Of a DNA stretch of 64,000 nucleotides, positions 45,259-54,412 are shown piece after piece. Location of the stretch: positions 62,001 through 126,000 of the forward strand of contig NZ_FSRH01000003.1 of NCBI RefSeq assembly GCF_900141635.1, given 5' to 3'. The notes under the pieces are model-generated. The model was not told the DNA's origin. It did no database searches and saw only the letters and a program-made list of their open reading frames with translations. How positions within the stretch are numbered: the first letter of the stretch is position 1; each line of letters opens with the position of its first letter. Both the position numbers and the translations under genes were made by a program. The stretch comes from Peptoclostridium litorale DSM 5388. Lineage in GTDB: Bacteria; Bacillota; Clostridia; Peptostreptococcales; Peptostreptococcaceae.

Positions 45259-46482
45259 ATGCATACAAAGACAGATGTATCTGTGACGTTCGACGAAATA
45301 CTAAAGGCAAAGGAAATTGTAGACAAAGTTGCAATAAATACAAGATTGTATGAATGTCCAAACCTTTCAAAGCTTACAGGAAACAATGTGTTTTTAAAGA
45401 CTGAAAACCTTCAAAAAACCGGAGCATTCAAGATAAGGGGAGCGTTCAACAAGATTGCAAACCTTACAGAAGAAGAAAGAAAATGCGGGGTCATAGCGTC
45501 AAGCGCTGGAAACCATGCGCAGGGAGTCGCACTTGCGGCAAGCGAATATGGAATAGACTCTACAATAGTAATGCCTGCAACGGCTCCACTTGCAAAGGTC
45601 AAGGCTACAAGAGGATACGGAGCCCAGGTTGTGCTTCATGGGGACGTTTACGACGATGCATACCTTAAGGCCGTGGAGATACAGAAGGAGACAGGCGCGA
45701 CTTTCGTGCACCCGTTTAACGACCCGCACGTAATAGCTGGTCAGGGAACAATAGGTCTTGAAATACTTGAAGAGCTTGAAAACGTCGATGTAATACTTGT
45801 TCCAATAGGAGGAGGCGGACTCATTTCGGGAATAGCCATAGCTGCAAAGACAATAAAGCCCTCTGTGAAGATAATAGGAGTTGAGGCTGCACAGGCGGCG
45901 TCAATGTACAGCTCGAGAAGGGCGAGAAAGATAGTGACTCTTGATTCGGCTTCGACTATAGCAGACGGAATAGCGGTAAAACAAATAGGCGATGTTACTT
46001 ACGAAATAATAGAAAAATATGTGGATGATATAGTTACAGTTGAAGAGGATGAAATCGCACAGGCTATACTTTACCTTATGGAAAAGAACAAGATAGTCGC
46101 AGAAGGCGCTGGAGCTGTTACTACGGCGGCGCTTATGAACGAAAAGATATGGGAAAAGGGAAAAAATGTAGTGGCTGTCGTTTCAGGAGGAAACATAGAC
46201 ATAAACATGATGTCTAAAATAGTGGACAAGGCTCTTATGAAAGAGGGAAGAAGATTCTACTTCCACACAATGATACCTGACAAGCCGGGAGAGCTTATGA
46301 AGGTGATACAGCTTGTATCGGAGCTCAATGCAAACATATTCTCGATAAACCAGACAAGACTTAAGGACTTTGTCCCAATAGGCACTCAGGAGATCGAGGT
46401 CGTGCTTGAAACATTTGACGAGGAGCACATGGAGAAGATAGTGAGCGAGCTTAGAAGACATGGATATACTATACTGCTGTAG
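45259..46482 (+). CDS. tdcB: Catabolic threonine/serine ammonia-lyase with ACT domain
   Basis: A 407-residue PLP enzyme that deaminates threonine to 2-oxobutyrate (and serine to pyruvate). The PLP lysine is Lys58 in KTGAFKIRGA; SAGNHAQGVALAA and the phosphate-binding PIGGGGL follow. A single C-terminal ACT domain (about residues 330-407) distinguishes it from biosynthetic IlvA with a double regulatory domain. The frame opens at 45184, but that point lies in the promoter; ATG 45259 follows AAAGGAG at proper spacing. It lies next to ridA and the serine dehydratase genes. Confidence 0.94.
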   Translation: MHTKTDVSVTFDEILKAKEIVDKVAINTRLYECPNLSKLTGNNVFLKTENLQKTGAFKIRGAFNKIANLTEEERKCGVIASSAGNHAQGVALAASEYGIDSTIVMPATAPLAKVKATRGYGAQVVLHGDVYDDAYLKAVEIQKETGATFVHPFNDPHVIAGQGTIGLEILEELENVDVILVPIGGGGLISGIAIAAKTIKPSVKIIGVEAAQAASMYSSRRARKIVTLDSASTIADGIAVKQIGDVTYEIIEKYVDDIVTVEEDEIAQAILYLMEKNKIVAEGAGAVTTAALMNEKIWEKGKNVVAVVSGGNIDINMMSKIVDKALMKEGRRFYFHTMIPDKPGELMKVIQLVSELNANIFSINQTRLKDFVPIGTQEIEVVLETFDEEHMEKIVSELRRHGYTILL

Positions 46483-46615
46483 GCAAAAACCATGTGAAAT
46501 CAATATGAATTTAATTTTATTTAAATAAATTAAATAATCTTTATGCAAAGTGGTATTTATAATATAATGAGGTTAGCCAATATTTAAATATAATAAAAAC
46601 TGGAGGTATATTTAG

Positions 46616-46999
46616 ATGAAAAAAGAGATAATAAGTACAAGCAAGGCGCCAGCGGCAGTGGGACCATATTCTCAGGCTGTGAAGGCTGGAAACATGCTTT
46701 TTGTTTCAGGACAGATTCCTTTCATACCTGAGACTATGGAGCTTGTATCAGAAGACGTTAAAGAGCAGACAGCAAGATCGCTTGAAAACGTTAAAGCTAT
46801 ACTTGAAGAAGCTGGATCTTCGTTTGCAGATGTAATAAAGGCTACAGTTTTCATAAAGGACATGAACGACTTTGGAAAGATAAACGAAGTTTACGCTGAG
46901 TACTTCGGAGAAAACAAGCCTGCAAGAGCTTGCGTTGAAGTGGCTAGACTTCCTAAAGACGTAAAGGTTGAAATAGAAGTTATAGCGTTTGTAGAGTAA
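46616..46999 (+). CDS. ridA: RidA-family enamine/imine deaminase
   Basis: A 127-residue YjgF/RidA protein that hydrolyses 2-aminoacrylate and 2-aminocrotonate, reactive intermediates released by PLP dehydratases. [26 protein letters not shown] and the catalytic Arg in [19 protein letters not shown] are present. Being next to tdcB, it likely protects against intermediates made by TdcB. GGAGG precedes the ATG; TATAAT boxes at 46558 and 46563 suggest a separate promoter. Confidence 0.96.
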   Translation: MKKEIISTSKAPAAVGPYSQAVKAGNMLFVSGQIPFIPETMELVSEDVKEQTARSLENVKAILEEAGSSFADVIKATVFIKDMNDFGKINEVYAEYFGENKPARACVEVARLPKDVKVEIEVIAFVE

Positions 47000-47021
47000 A
47001 AAAGTTAACAAAAAAATATGG

Positions 47022-47048
47022 ATTGCCGGCACGCAAAGTGCCGGCAAT
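47022..47048 (+). other. Perfect hairpin between ridA and sdaAB
   Basis: An 11-bp perfect stem (47022-47032 with 47038-47048) with a GCAAA loop, but without a T-run. It could stabilise or process the mRNA or act as a weak terminator. Confidence 0.6.
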
Positions 47049-47082
47049 TGTAATATTAAAATTAAAAAGAGAGGTTGAAAAT

Positions 47083-47754
47083 ATGAAAAATTATAGCATA
47101 TTTGATGTCGTAGGGCCTCGTATGATAGGGCCGTCGAGTTCCCATACTGCGGGAGCGGCAAGGATTGCCATAGCGGCTTCCAAAATAGCCAAGGGTAGCA
47201 TTAAAGAGGTGAAATTCTATCTGCACGGATCTTTTGCACAGACCTACAAGGGGCACGGAACAGACAAGGCGCTTGTGGGAGGAATACTTGGGTTTTCCAC
47301 TGAGGATGAGAGGATAAGGAATTCATTTGAAATAGCAGACCAAAAGGGTATAAAGTATGAATTCATTCCAACCGACCTTGGGGACGAATTCCATCCAAAC
47401 ACTGTAAAGATGATAATAACAAAAGAAGACGATTCTAAGGTGGAGATAATAGGAGAGTCCATAGGCGGGGGAAACATCAAGATAGTGGGCATAAATGGAC
47501 TTGATATTGAATTCACAGGCGAGTACTATACACTCATAGTAAAGCAGTGGGATATGCCGGGAGCGGCGGCTCACATAACAAACTGCGTAGCTCAAAATGA
47601 TGTGAACATAGCGTTTATGAGAATATACAGGGAGGAAAAAGGAAACAACGCATTTACCATAATAGAGGCCGACGAGCCTATATGCCAAAAGGCCATAGAC
47701 GACATAAAGAGCAACACCCAGCTTATACAGGATGCCTTTGTGGTATCTATATGA
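47083..47754 (+). CDS. sdaAB: L-serine dehydratase, iron-sulfur type, beta subunit
   Basis: A 223-residue subunit of the two-part clostridial enzyme that converts L-serine to pyruvate and ammonia. It has FDVVGPRMIGPSSSHTAGAARIA near the start, the GSFAQTYKGHGTDKALVGG segment, and a C-terminal ACT-like domain (about residues 148-223). The frame opens at 47023 through the hairpin, but the ATG at 47083 after GAGAGG is the proper start. sdaAA follows. Confidence 0.95.
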   Translation: MKNYSIFDVVGPRMIGPSSSHTAGAARIAIAASKIAKGSIKEVKFYLHGSFAQTYKGHGTDKALVGGILGFSTEDERIRNSFEIADQKGIKYEFIPTDLGDEFHPNTVKMIITKEDDSKVEIIGESIGGGNIKIVGINGLDIEFTGEYYTLIVKQWDMPGAAAHITNCVAQNDVNIAFMRIYREEKGNNAFTIIEADEPICQKAIDDIKSNTQLIQDAFVVSI

Positions 47755-47805
47755 TACGGTTAAATGTCTGAAAGTTTAAAAAATTTCAAAGAGAAGGTGA
47801 GCATC

Positions 47806-48678
47806 ATGAATTTTAAAAATGGAGCAGAGCTTACACAGCTGTGCAAGGACAGCGGGCTTTCAATATCCAAAGTATGCATAGAAAGAGAAGTTGAAATTTC
47901 GGCAAGAAGCGAAGAAGAAATAATTGAAGACATGAGAAAGAGCTACGATATAATGAGAAAGGCAATTGAAAAAGGCCAACATGAAGAACTAAAATCCATG
48001 GGAGGCCTTATAGGAGGCGAGGCCAAGAAGCTTAAGGACAGAATGAGCCAAAACAGGCCGGTATGTGGAGAACTTATGTCAAAGGCCATGAGCGCTGCCA
48101 TGGGAGTAATGGAAGTGAATGCATCGATGGGTCTTATAGTAGCCGCACCTACTGCAGGCTCTTGTGGCATTCTTCCAGGAGCTCTTATAACTGTGGGAGA
48201 TGAATTCGGAAAAAGCGACGAAGAGATAATAAAGGCAATATTTGCCGCTGGAGCCATTGGGATAATAATTACAAGAAACGCTACGGTTTCAGGTGCTGAA
48301 GGTGGATGCCAGGCCGAAACGGGAGCTGCTGCTGCCATGGCTGCTGCTGGAATAGTGGAACTTATGGGCGGAAGTGCAGAGCAGGCTCTTGATGCCGCTG
48401 CAATATGCCTTAAGAATGTAATGGGGCTTGTGTGCGACCCTATAGCAGGGCTTGTTGAAGCGCCTTGCCAGAAGAGAAATGCGATAGGGGTTGCAAATGC
48501 ACTTATAAGTGCGGAAATGGTTCTTGCTGGAGTGCCAAGCGTAATACCATTTGATGAAGCTGTTCAGGCAATGTACGAGGTCGGAAGAAGACTTCCGGTT
48601 GAGCTTAGAGAGACAGCTCTTGGAGGTGCAGCGAGCACTCCTACAGGCTGCAGGCTTTGCAAACAGATATTTAGTTAA
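47806..48678 (+). CDS. sdaAA: L-serine dehydratase, iron-sulfur type, alpha subunit
   Basis: A 290-residue catalytic subunit holding an oxygen-labile [4Fe-4S] cluster with ligands in VCDPIAGLVEAPCQKRN and the C-terminal TGCRLC. VAAPTAGSCGILPGALI and SGAEGGCQAETGAAAAMAAAG are typical. An upstream ATG at 47764 is in frame; the ATG at 47806 has the better GAAGGTGA ribosome-binding site and gives MNFKNG, the common family start. Confidence 0.94.
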   Translation: MNFKNGAELTQLCKDSGLSISKVCIEREVEISARSEEEIIEDMRKSYDIMRKAIEKGQHEELKSMGGLIGGEAKKLKDRMSQNRPVCGELMSKAMSAAMGVMEVNASMGLIVAAPTAGSCGILPGALITVGDEFGKSDEEIIKAIFAAGAIGIIITRNATVSGAEGGCQAETGAAAAMAAAGIVELMGGSAEQALDAAAICLKNVMGLVCDPIAGLVEAPCQKRNAIGVANALISAEMVLAGVPSVIPFDEAVQAMYEVGRRLPVELRETALGGAASTPTGCRLCKQIFS

Positions 48679-48757
48679 GCCGAAAAGCTTGTACAATTAT
48701 ATGTATGTGCTGCGAAGAATGCATACTATAAAAATCAATAGTAATAGGCGATAAAAA

Positions 48758-48785
48758 AAAGCCTCCAGCTCATGCTGGAGGCTTT
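48758..48785. terminator. Bidirectional terminator between sdaAA and the minus-strand gene
   Basis: A perfect 12-bp stem (48758-48769 with 48774-48785) and TCAT loop, with A-run on the left. It serves the convergent genes, most strongly in the minus direction. Confidence 0.85.
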
Positions 48786-48787
48786 AA

Positions 48788-49240
48788 CTATACTAGCATT
48801 TTTTCTTGTTCTAAAAAAGAATCTGATTCCATAATAGTGTATTTTTCAAAATCGGATAGTTCACTTTCCAAATCTGAACTAGCGGAGATTAGCAGTTTGA
48901 TTCCAAACTTACTAGAAAAGCTTTTAAGTTTTTCAAAGCAAGGCTTAAAATTGCTGGAGCAATCAGGTATTATGTCTTTTATTCCGTCTACGTAAATCTT
49001 TTCAATATCATAATTTTCGCCTACCATCCCACACAGGAAGCCATAGAAAGAGTCGATATTATCAAGATTGAATTCGTTTGAGGGAATAAGCCGTATATTT
49101 CTATGTAGTTCATGCATATGCCTGTTATCACTGTCTATAAAGACTATTTCACCTTTTGAGTTCAAAATGTCTTTGTTAGCCATTCTGATCATCTTTTTTG
49201 TCTTACCTGAGCCAGCCTTGCCTAGTAATAATTTTACCAT
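48788..49240 (-). CDS. Small P-loop NTPase of unknown function
   Basis: A 150-residue soluble protein with a Walker A motif near its start (LLLGKAGSGKTKKMI) and a possible Walker B aspartate in KIYVDGIKDII (about residue 82). It is too short for a full ABC or RecA-type ATPase. The frame opens at 49279, but the ATG at 49240 follows a good GGAGGAG on the minus strand. It lies downstream of a D,D-carboxypeptidase gene in the same direction. I do not recognise the family beyond a clostridial P-loop protein; partner and function are unknown. Confidence 0.8.
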   Translation of the reverse strand: MVKLLLGKAGSGKTKKMIRMANKDILNSKGEIVFIDSDNRHMHELHRNIRLIPSNEFNLDNIDSFYGFLCGMVGENYDIEKIYVDGIKDIIPDCSSNFKPCFEKLKSFSSKFGIKLLISASSDLESELSDFEKYTIMESDSFLEQEKMLV

Positions 49241-49330
49241 TGGAATCTCCTCCTTTAAAAAATAAAAAATGGACTTCATTATGAAAATTCCCCAAAAGGC
49301 TATGCGCTAAACAAGAATGACAAAAAAGAG

Positions 49331-50659
49331 TTAATTTTGTTTAGAGTAGTACTTATAATTTTTGTTCTTTTTTTTTCTCTTTTTCCTCAGCACATTAATG
49401 TTCACAAATCTTACCATGAAACATAGTGAGATTAGCGATGCTGCAAGTATGAGCAGGTATTTAAGCAGCTTGAGCACAATGTTTTTGGCCATGGAAAGAA
49501 GTGAAAGTGAATTCAAATCCGAAACCGATATGAGGTTTTCTTTGGATGAAAGCGTATCGGCCTTGTATATTTCGACGTATCCAACTATATCGCCGCTTTT
49601 AAGGGGTGGCTTTATGTCCTCGTTTAGAACTATATTGTATTTGAGATTAAGTGAATCTAGGGTCTGGCCATTTTCGACTACAAATCCTATGTCCCTGCTT
49701 AGTGAGTACTTAAGCTTTTTCTCTTTTGAAAAAAATATATCTTTTTCCCCAAGTACCTTATCTTTAGAAATGTATTGCTCGAAATGGTAGTTTTCAAAGC
49801 CAAAGTCTATAATGGTTCTTGAGTCAAGATATACATTGGAACCCTGTGATTTTAATATGACTGATACGAGTCTCATTCCGTCTTTTTCACCGGAGCTTAT
49901 AAGGCAGTTTCCGGCTGCGTTTGTATAGCCTGTCTTTATGCCGTCTATCAAATCATATTTTATGTTAATCCACTGGTTTCTGTAATTTATCTGGTTACCG
50001 CCACCTGTGCCCCAAAGAAATCTGTTTGAATTCTTGTATACTCTCCACACAGGGGTCTGCTCGGTTGGAGCCAGTTTGACATCTTTGGACTTTACTATCC
50101 GTCTAAACTCGTCGTGTTGCATAGCTTCACTTGCTATCAGGGCAAGGTCGTATGCACTTGTATAGTGGTTTTCATCAGGCATTCCATTAGGATTGTTAAA
50201 ATGGGTAGTCTTACAGCCGAGTTCTTTTGCCCTGTTGTTCATAAGGTCTTTGAATTCGTCTATGGAGCCGCCTATGTGGTTTGCAAGAGCGACTGCGGCG
50301 TCATTTACAGAACGTATTAGCATGAACTCGAGAAGCTGTCTTACAGTAAAGGATTCTCCCTGTTTTATGTACATGCTACTTCCGCCTACATTAGAAAGAT
50401 CGTAATCTATATTGACGATTTCATCCAGATTTTTGCAGTTCTCAAGGGTTAAAAGAGCAGTCATGACTTTTGTGGTCGACGCAGGATACATTTTTTTGAA
50501 GGCATTTTTGTTGTAGAGTATCTCTTTGGCCTGATAATCGATGAGGACTCCTGCTTCACTTGTTATATCCGGTGCTGCAGGGGTCTGTGCATTTGAAATG
50601 ACAATACTTGAAAGCACTATTGATATGGACATTAAAATGGCAAAAATCTTTTTCTTCAT
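49331..50659 (-). CDS. D-alanyl-D-alanine carboxypeptidase (peptidase S11, DacF-like)
   Basis: A 442-residue low-molecular-mass PBP that trims the terminal D-Ala from peptidoglycan stems. It has an N-terminal signal peptide (MKKKIFAILMSISIVLSS, cleavage likely after SNA), active-site motifs STTK, SVN and KTGYT, a C-terminal PBP5-like domain, and unusually a hydrophobic C-terminal helix followed by a basic tail (KKRKKKNKNYKYY). The ATG at 50659 follows AGGAGAG; the longer frame to 50740 overlaps the promoter. Confidence 0.93.
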   Translation of the reverse strand: MKKKIFAILMSISIVLSSIVISNAQTPAAPDITSEAGVLIDYQAKEILYNKNAFKKMYPASTTKVMTALLTLENCKNLDEIVNIDYDLSNVGGSSMYIKQGESFTVRQLLEFMLIRSVNDAAVALANHIGGSIDEFKDLMNNRAKELGCKTTHFNNPNGMPDENHYTSAYDLALIASEAMQHDEFRRIVKSKDVKLAPTEQTPVWRVYKNSNRFLWGTGGGNQINYRNQWINIKYDLIDGIKTGYTNAAGNCLISSGEKDGMRLVSVILKSQGSNVYLDSRTIIDFGFENYHFEQYISKDKVLGEKDIFFSKEKKLKYSLSRDIGFVVENGQTLDSLNLKYNIVLNEDIKPPLKSGDIVGYVEIYKADTLSSKENLISVSDLNSLSLLSMAKNIVLKLLKYLLILAASLISLCFMVRFVNINVLRKKRKKKNKNYKYYSKQN

Positions 50660-50738
50660 AAAATCTCTCCTGACTAGTGTATATGTGTGTCTTTGGTAAC
50701 TATATTTTAAATGCACTACTGGCGCATTATTAGTCTGC

Positions 50739-50767
50739 ATTATAAAACTTTTCTAAAAAAAAGACAA
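50739..50767 (-). promoter_or_regulatory. Promoter of the carboxypeptidase gene
   Basis: On the minus strand TTGTCT (50767-50762), 17-bp spacer and TATAAT (50744-50739). A weaker divergent pair for comEA (TTCTAA 50751-50756, TATAAC 50774-50779) overlaps it. Confidence 0.65.
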
Positions 50768-50822
50768 TTTTAGTATAACATATTTTGAAAAAATGGGTAA
50801 TAAGCAAAATGAGGTGATTGAG

Positions 50823-51455
50823 TTGGAGTTTAAAACAGATAAGAATAAAATGATTGCAGGATTGCTTGTGATTATAATCATTGTGATTGCATTTAAAAAC
50901 AATTCACAGCGGGAAGTGCACGTCATAAGCTCTGAAAAGGAATCTTTACAGGAAAAAGTGCAATCTGAACAGGAAACTTCTGAATATGATCGGGAGCCTG
51001 AAGAAGTGGCTGCTCGTATAAAGGTATATGTAAGCGGCGAGGTCAAAAACTATGGAGTTATAGAGATGAGTAGAGATGCAAGACTTGTAGATGCTGTTGA
51101 AAAACTTGGAGGCCTTACAGAGTATGCGGATGTGAACAGGGTGAATCTGGCTCAACGGCTTGAGGACGGGGGGCACTACATAGTTCCCAAAATAGGAGAG
51201 AATATTGATGTTCAAAATGAATATCAGATGCAAAGTAACGGCGCAAATGATGAGGATAATGCCAAGATAGATATAAATACTGCTGACGCAATCAGGCTCA
51301 AAGAGCTTCCAGGAATAGGGGATGCAATAGCCCAAAGGATAATAGAGTACAGAGAGCAAAATGGAAAATTCAAATCCATAGACCAGATAAAGAATGTTTC
51401 TGGGATAGGGGATAAAAAATTCGAGGGCATAAGGGATATGATAAGAGTTGAATAA
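50823..51455 (+). CDS. comEA: ComEA-like DNA-binding competence protein
   Basis: A 210-residue protein with one N-terminal membrane helix (residues ~10-25), an SLBB domain (IKVYVSGEVKNYGVIEM...GGHYIVP) and a C-terminal pair of helix-hairpin-helix motifs (IDINTADAIRLKELPGIG and NVSGIGDKKFEGIRD). ComEA binds incoming DNA at the outer face of the membrane. An ATG at 50793 opens the frame but lacks a ribosome-binding site; TTG 50823 follows GAGGTG with good spacing. comEC is not next to it, so a role in transformation is not certain. Confidence 0.88.
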   Translation: MEFKTDKNKMIAGLLVIIIIVIAFKNNSQREVHVISSEKESLQEKVQSEQETSEYDREPEEVAARIKVYVSGEVKNYGVIEMSRDARLVDAVEKLGGLTEYADVNRVNLAQRLEDGGHYIVPKIGENIDVQNEYQMQSNGANDEDNAKIDINTADAIRLKELPGIGDAIAQRIIEYREQNGKFKSIDQIKNVSGIGDKKFEGIRDMIRVE

Positions 51456-51548
51456 AAAGCACGCATGCGATCAAAAACCGTTATAAATATTAGTCTGTAG
51501 AAAATAAAAAATTTTAATCATGAAACAGATGATCAAATTTATTAATGT

Positions 51549-51590
51549 ATCAAAATGAGTACGTGCATTTGAAGGTACATCAAAATGAGT
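51549..51590 (+). repeat. Short direct repeat upstream of selD
   Basis: ATCAAAATGAGT occurs at 51549-51560 and 51579-51590, a 30-bp period. Too short for CRISPR; possibly a binding site or a local duplication. Confidence 0.4.
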
Positions 51591-51630
51591 GATTTGAGTG
51601 TGTTTGCGGTGGAATAAAAAACTTATTTAC

Positions 51631-51666
51631 AGACCTTTCCAGTTCGTGGGGGGTCTTTTGCTTTTT
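51631..51666 (+). terminator. Probable terminator between comEA and selD
   Basis: AGACC (51631-51635) pairs with GGTCT (51652-51656), extended by G-U and C-G pairs, followed by TTTTGCTTTTTT. Confidence 0.5.
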
Positions 51667-51752
51667 TATGCGTGGTATGCTATTTTTAAAGGGTTTTTTT
51701 TATGATATATTAGTATCTAGTGATAATTGAATAGAATATAGGAGTGATAATT

Positions 51753-52793
51753 TTGAAGGGTAAAGAGATAAGACTTACTCAAATGGTTTCAGCATCAGGC
51801 TGAGCCGCGAAAATAGGGCCAGAGGATCTGGCAAAGGCGCTTTCGCAGCTTACGCAGGTGGACAATGAAAACCTTATAATAGGCTTTAATACGGCGGATG
51901 ATGCTGCGGTATATAAATTAGATGAGCAAAAGGCTTTAATACAGACTTTGGACTTTTTCACCCCGGTTGTAGATGATCCTTATCTTTTCGGGCAGATAGC
52001 GGCTACAAATTCTCTTTCCGACGTGTATGCAATGGGAGGAAAGCCTATAGTTGCAATGAACATAGTTTGTTTTCCGTCTTGTCACGATATGGGAGTGCTT
52101 GGACAGATATTAAAGGGGGGCTCTGACAAGGTTGCTGAGTCTGGGGCTGTACTTGTAGGAGGACACACGGTGGACGACAAGGAGCCTAAATACGGACTTT
52201 CTGTATCGGGACTTGTGCATCCTGACAAGGTACTTGCAAATGCAAGCGCTAAAAAGGGAGATATTCTTATTCTTACAAAGCCTGTAGGGACAGGAATAGT
52301 CAACACTGGAATAAAGGCCGACATGGTTCAAAAGAGCACCGAAGAAGAGGCTGTAAGGATAATGGCCCATTTGAACAAGTATGCGGCAATGGCATTTGAT
52401 CATGTAGCTGTAAATGCGGCTACGGACATAACCGGATTTGGATTTTTAGGACATGCAATGGAGATGGCCAAGGGTTCCGGCCTTACAATAGAGATAGACT
52501 CTTCAAAAGTGCCTGTGATGTCAGAAGCGGAAGATCTTGCCAAAATGGGAATAATACCTGCAGGAATGTATAAAAACAGAAACTATATACAAAAAGACGT
52601 AAGGGCAGAGGGCATAAAAGAGCATATAATGGACATACTCTATGATCCTCAAACCTCGGGAGGTCTTTTGGTTTCAGTGCCTGAGGAGCACGCGCAGGAA
52701 CTAGCTCGAAAGATGCTCCAAAATGGAAGCCTGGCAGCTAGCATAGTCGGAAGGGTTGTAGACAAGGAAGAAAGCTATATAAGGGTAATTTAG
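51753..52793 (+). CDS. selD: Selenide, water dikinase SelD, selenocysteine-containing
   Basis: SelD makes selenophosphate from selenide and ATP. The frame runs from TTG 51753 (after GGAGTGAT at 51741-51748) through an in-frame TGA at 51801-51803 to the stop at 52791-52793, giving 346 residues. Sec17 falls in [13 protein letters not shown], exactly where SelD has its Cys/Sec, four residues before the conserved catalytic region Lys20. Downstream [40 protein letters not shown] parts and [12 protein letters not shown] are typical. A hairpin after the TGA (51818-51832) is a candidate SECIS. Automatic callers would start the gene at 51858 and lose the active site. Confidence 0.93.
51801..51832 (+). 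promoter_or_regulatory. Sec UGA codon with candidate bacterial SECIS
   Basis: TGA at 51801-51803 is followed 14 nt later by GCCAGA (51818-51823) pairing with TCTGGC (51827-51832), with GG in the apical loop. Distance and loop agree with SelB-dependent SECIS elements, which lie just after the UGA in bacteria. Confidence 0.7.
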
Positions 52794-52869
52794 AGTGAAG
52801 CGGCAAAACATCCAAACGGCATAAAAGGCTCATTGAGCTTGGCTGGGCGAATTTGTATATGACGGACCT

Positions 52870-52905
52870 AATTAATGAGGCTTTTTATAGCCTCATTAAT
52901 TTTTG
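52870..52905 (+). terminator. Strong terminator between selD and selA
   Basis: A perfect 13-bp stem (52870-52882 with 52889-52901), 6-nt loop and T-run. It implies that selA-selB can be transcribed from their own promoter. Confidence 0.88.
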
Positions 52906-52999
52906 CTGTCCACATATGTGTTGGTATTACAGGTTTTATGATATATTTATGGTATACAGTTAAAAAATAAAATATTATTCAAAGGAGTGCAATTTATAA

Positions 53000-54403
53000 A
53001 TGGATAGAAGAAGACTTTTTGCAAATCTGCCTTCAGTGGACAAAATGCTGAGCCATCCGCGTGTTATAGAGCTTGAAGGCCAGTATCCAAGGACGCTACT
53101 GGTTGACATCATAAGGGCGGAGATAGACGGCTGCAGGAGCAAAATACTCAGCCTTACAGAGGATGAAATGGAGAGCTTTAGCATTGAAGTTGACGAGCTT
53201 GTTCAAAACATAAAAAATGAGATTGAAAGAGAGTACGCACTAAATCTCACAAGAGTTATAAACGCTTCTGGAGTGGTTGTTCATACAAACCTTGGAAGGT
53301 CCCCTCTTTCAGAAGAAATAAAGGAAGACATGTGGGAAATCGCATCGAGGTATTCGAATCTCGAGTATGACATTCAAAGCGGTGGCAGGGGATCGAGATA
53401 TTCTCACCTTGAAGACATAATAAGAAAGATCACAGGTGCGGAAGATGTTCTTGTTGTGAATAACAATGCAGCTGCGGTAATGCTTGTTCTAAGTACAATG
53501 GCGAAGGGGAAAGAGGTAATAACATCAAGGGGAGAGCTTGTTGAAATAGGAGGTTCTTTCAGGATACCTAGAGTCATGGAGGAGAGCGGAGCAAAGCTTG
53601 TGGAGGTTGGAACAACAAACAAGACATATGCGGCTGATTATGAAGACGCGATAACTGAAGACACAGGTGCTCTTTTGAAGGTTCACACAAGCAACTACAG
53701 GGTTGTAGGATTCACCGACACTCCGGGGCTTAGAGAACTTAAGGACCTTGGAGAAAAATACGATATCCCTGTAATAGAAGACCTTGGAAGCGGACTTTTT
53801 GTCGATCTTTCGAAATACGGCATAACTTACGAGCCTACGGTTATGGATTCTCTGAAAAACGGAGCAGACGTAGTTACTTTCAGCGGGGACAAGATACTTG
53901 GAGGACCGCAGGCTGGAATAATTGTTGGAAAAAAGGAATATATACAAAAAATGAAGAAAAACCAGCTTACAAGGGCTCTTAGAGTCGATAAGCTTATAAT
54001 ATGCGCACTTGAAGCGACTATGAGGCTTTACCTTGAGGAAGATATGGCCCTTAAAAAAGTGCCTACGCTGAGAATGCTGACATACAAGATAGAAGAAATT
54101 GAGGAAAAGGCAAACAGGCTTTACTCGCTTATAGAAAAAGCCCATATAAGCGCCGACGTAAAAATAGAAACAGGCTATTCTCAGGTTGGAGGGGGTTCTC
54201 TTCCGCTTGAAAGAATAGAAAGCAGGGTTATATCCATAGTTCCAGAGAACATGAGTGTTTCAAAGCTTGAAGAAGAGATGAGGCTTTCGCAGGACCACGT
54301 TATTGCAAGAATATACGATGAAAAGTATGTGCTTGACGTTAGGACTTTGTTTGACGAGGAGTTTGAGATAGTGTGCGACAGGCTTAAAAAAATACTTGGA
54401 TAG
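53000..54403 (+). CDS. selA: L-seryl-tRNA(Sec) selenium transferase
   Basis: A 467-residue PLP enzyme that converts Ser-tRNA(Sec) to Sec-tRNA(Sec) with selenophosphate. It has the N-terminal [13 protein letters not shown] domain that contacts tRNA-Sec, [19 protein letters not shown], and the PLP lysine at Lys298 in [22 protein letters not shown] precedes the ATG. selB follows at 9 bp. Confidence 0.97.
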   Translation: MDRRRLFANLPSVDKMLSHPRVIELEGQYPRTLLVDIIRAEIDGCRSKILSLTEDEMESFSIEVDELVQNIKNEIEREYALNLTRVINASGVVVHTNLGRSPLSEEIKEDMWEIASRYSNLEYDIQSGGRGSRYSHLEDIIRKITGAEDVLVVNNNAAAVMLVLSTMAKGKEVITSRGELVEIGGSFRIPRVMEESGAKLVEVGTTNKTYAADYEDAITEDTGALLKVHTSNYRVVGFTDTPGLRELKDLGEKYDIPVIEDLGSGLFVDLSKYGITYEPTVMDSLKNGADVVTFSGDKILGGPQAGIIVGKKEYIQKMKKNQLTRALRVDKLIICALEATMRLYLEEDMALKKVPTLRMLTYKIEEIEEKANRLYSLIEKAHISADVKIETGYSQVGGGSLPLERIESRVISIVPENMSVSKLEEEMRLSQDHVIARIYDEKYVLDVRTLFDEEFEIVCDRLKKILG

Positions 54404-54412
54404 GGGTGCTAT

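Noticed and set aside
47022-47048. Hairpin after ridA as a Rho-independent terminator
   Set aside because: Perfect stem but no T-run follows, so it is listed only as a hairpin.
51549-51590. Direct repeats before selD as a CRISPR
   Set aside because: Only 12 identical bases and an 18-nt gap; far from CRISPR dimensions.
51753-51857. Reading selD as a pseudogene or as a gene starting at 51858
   Set aside because: The single TGA is at the known Sec position, has a downstream hairpin, and the Sec machinery is adjacent; the rest of the frame is intact.
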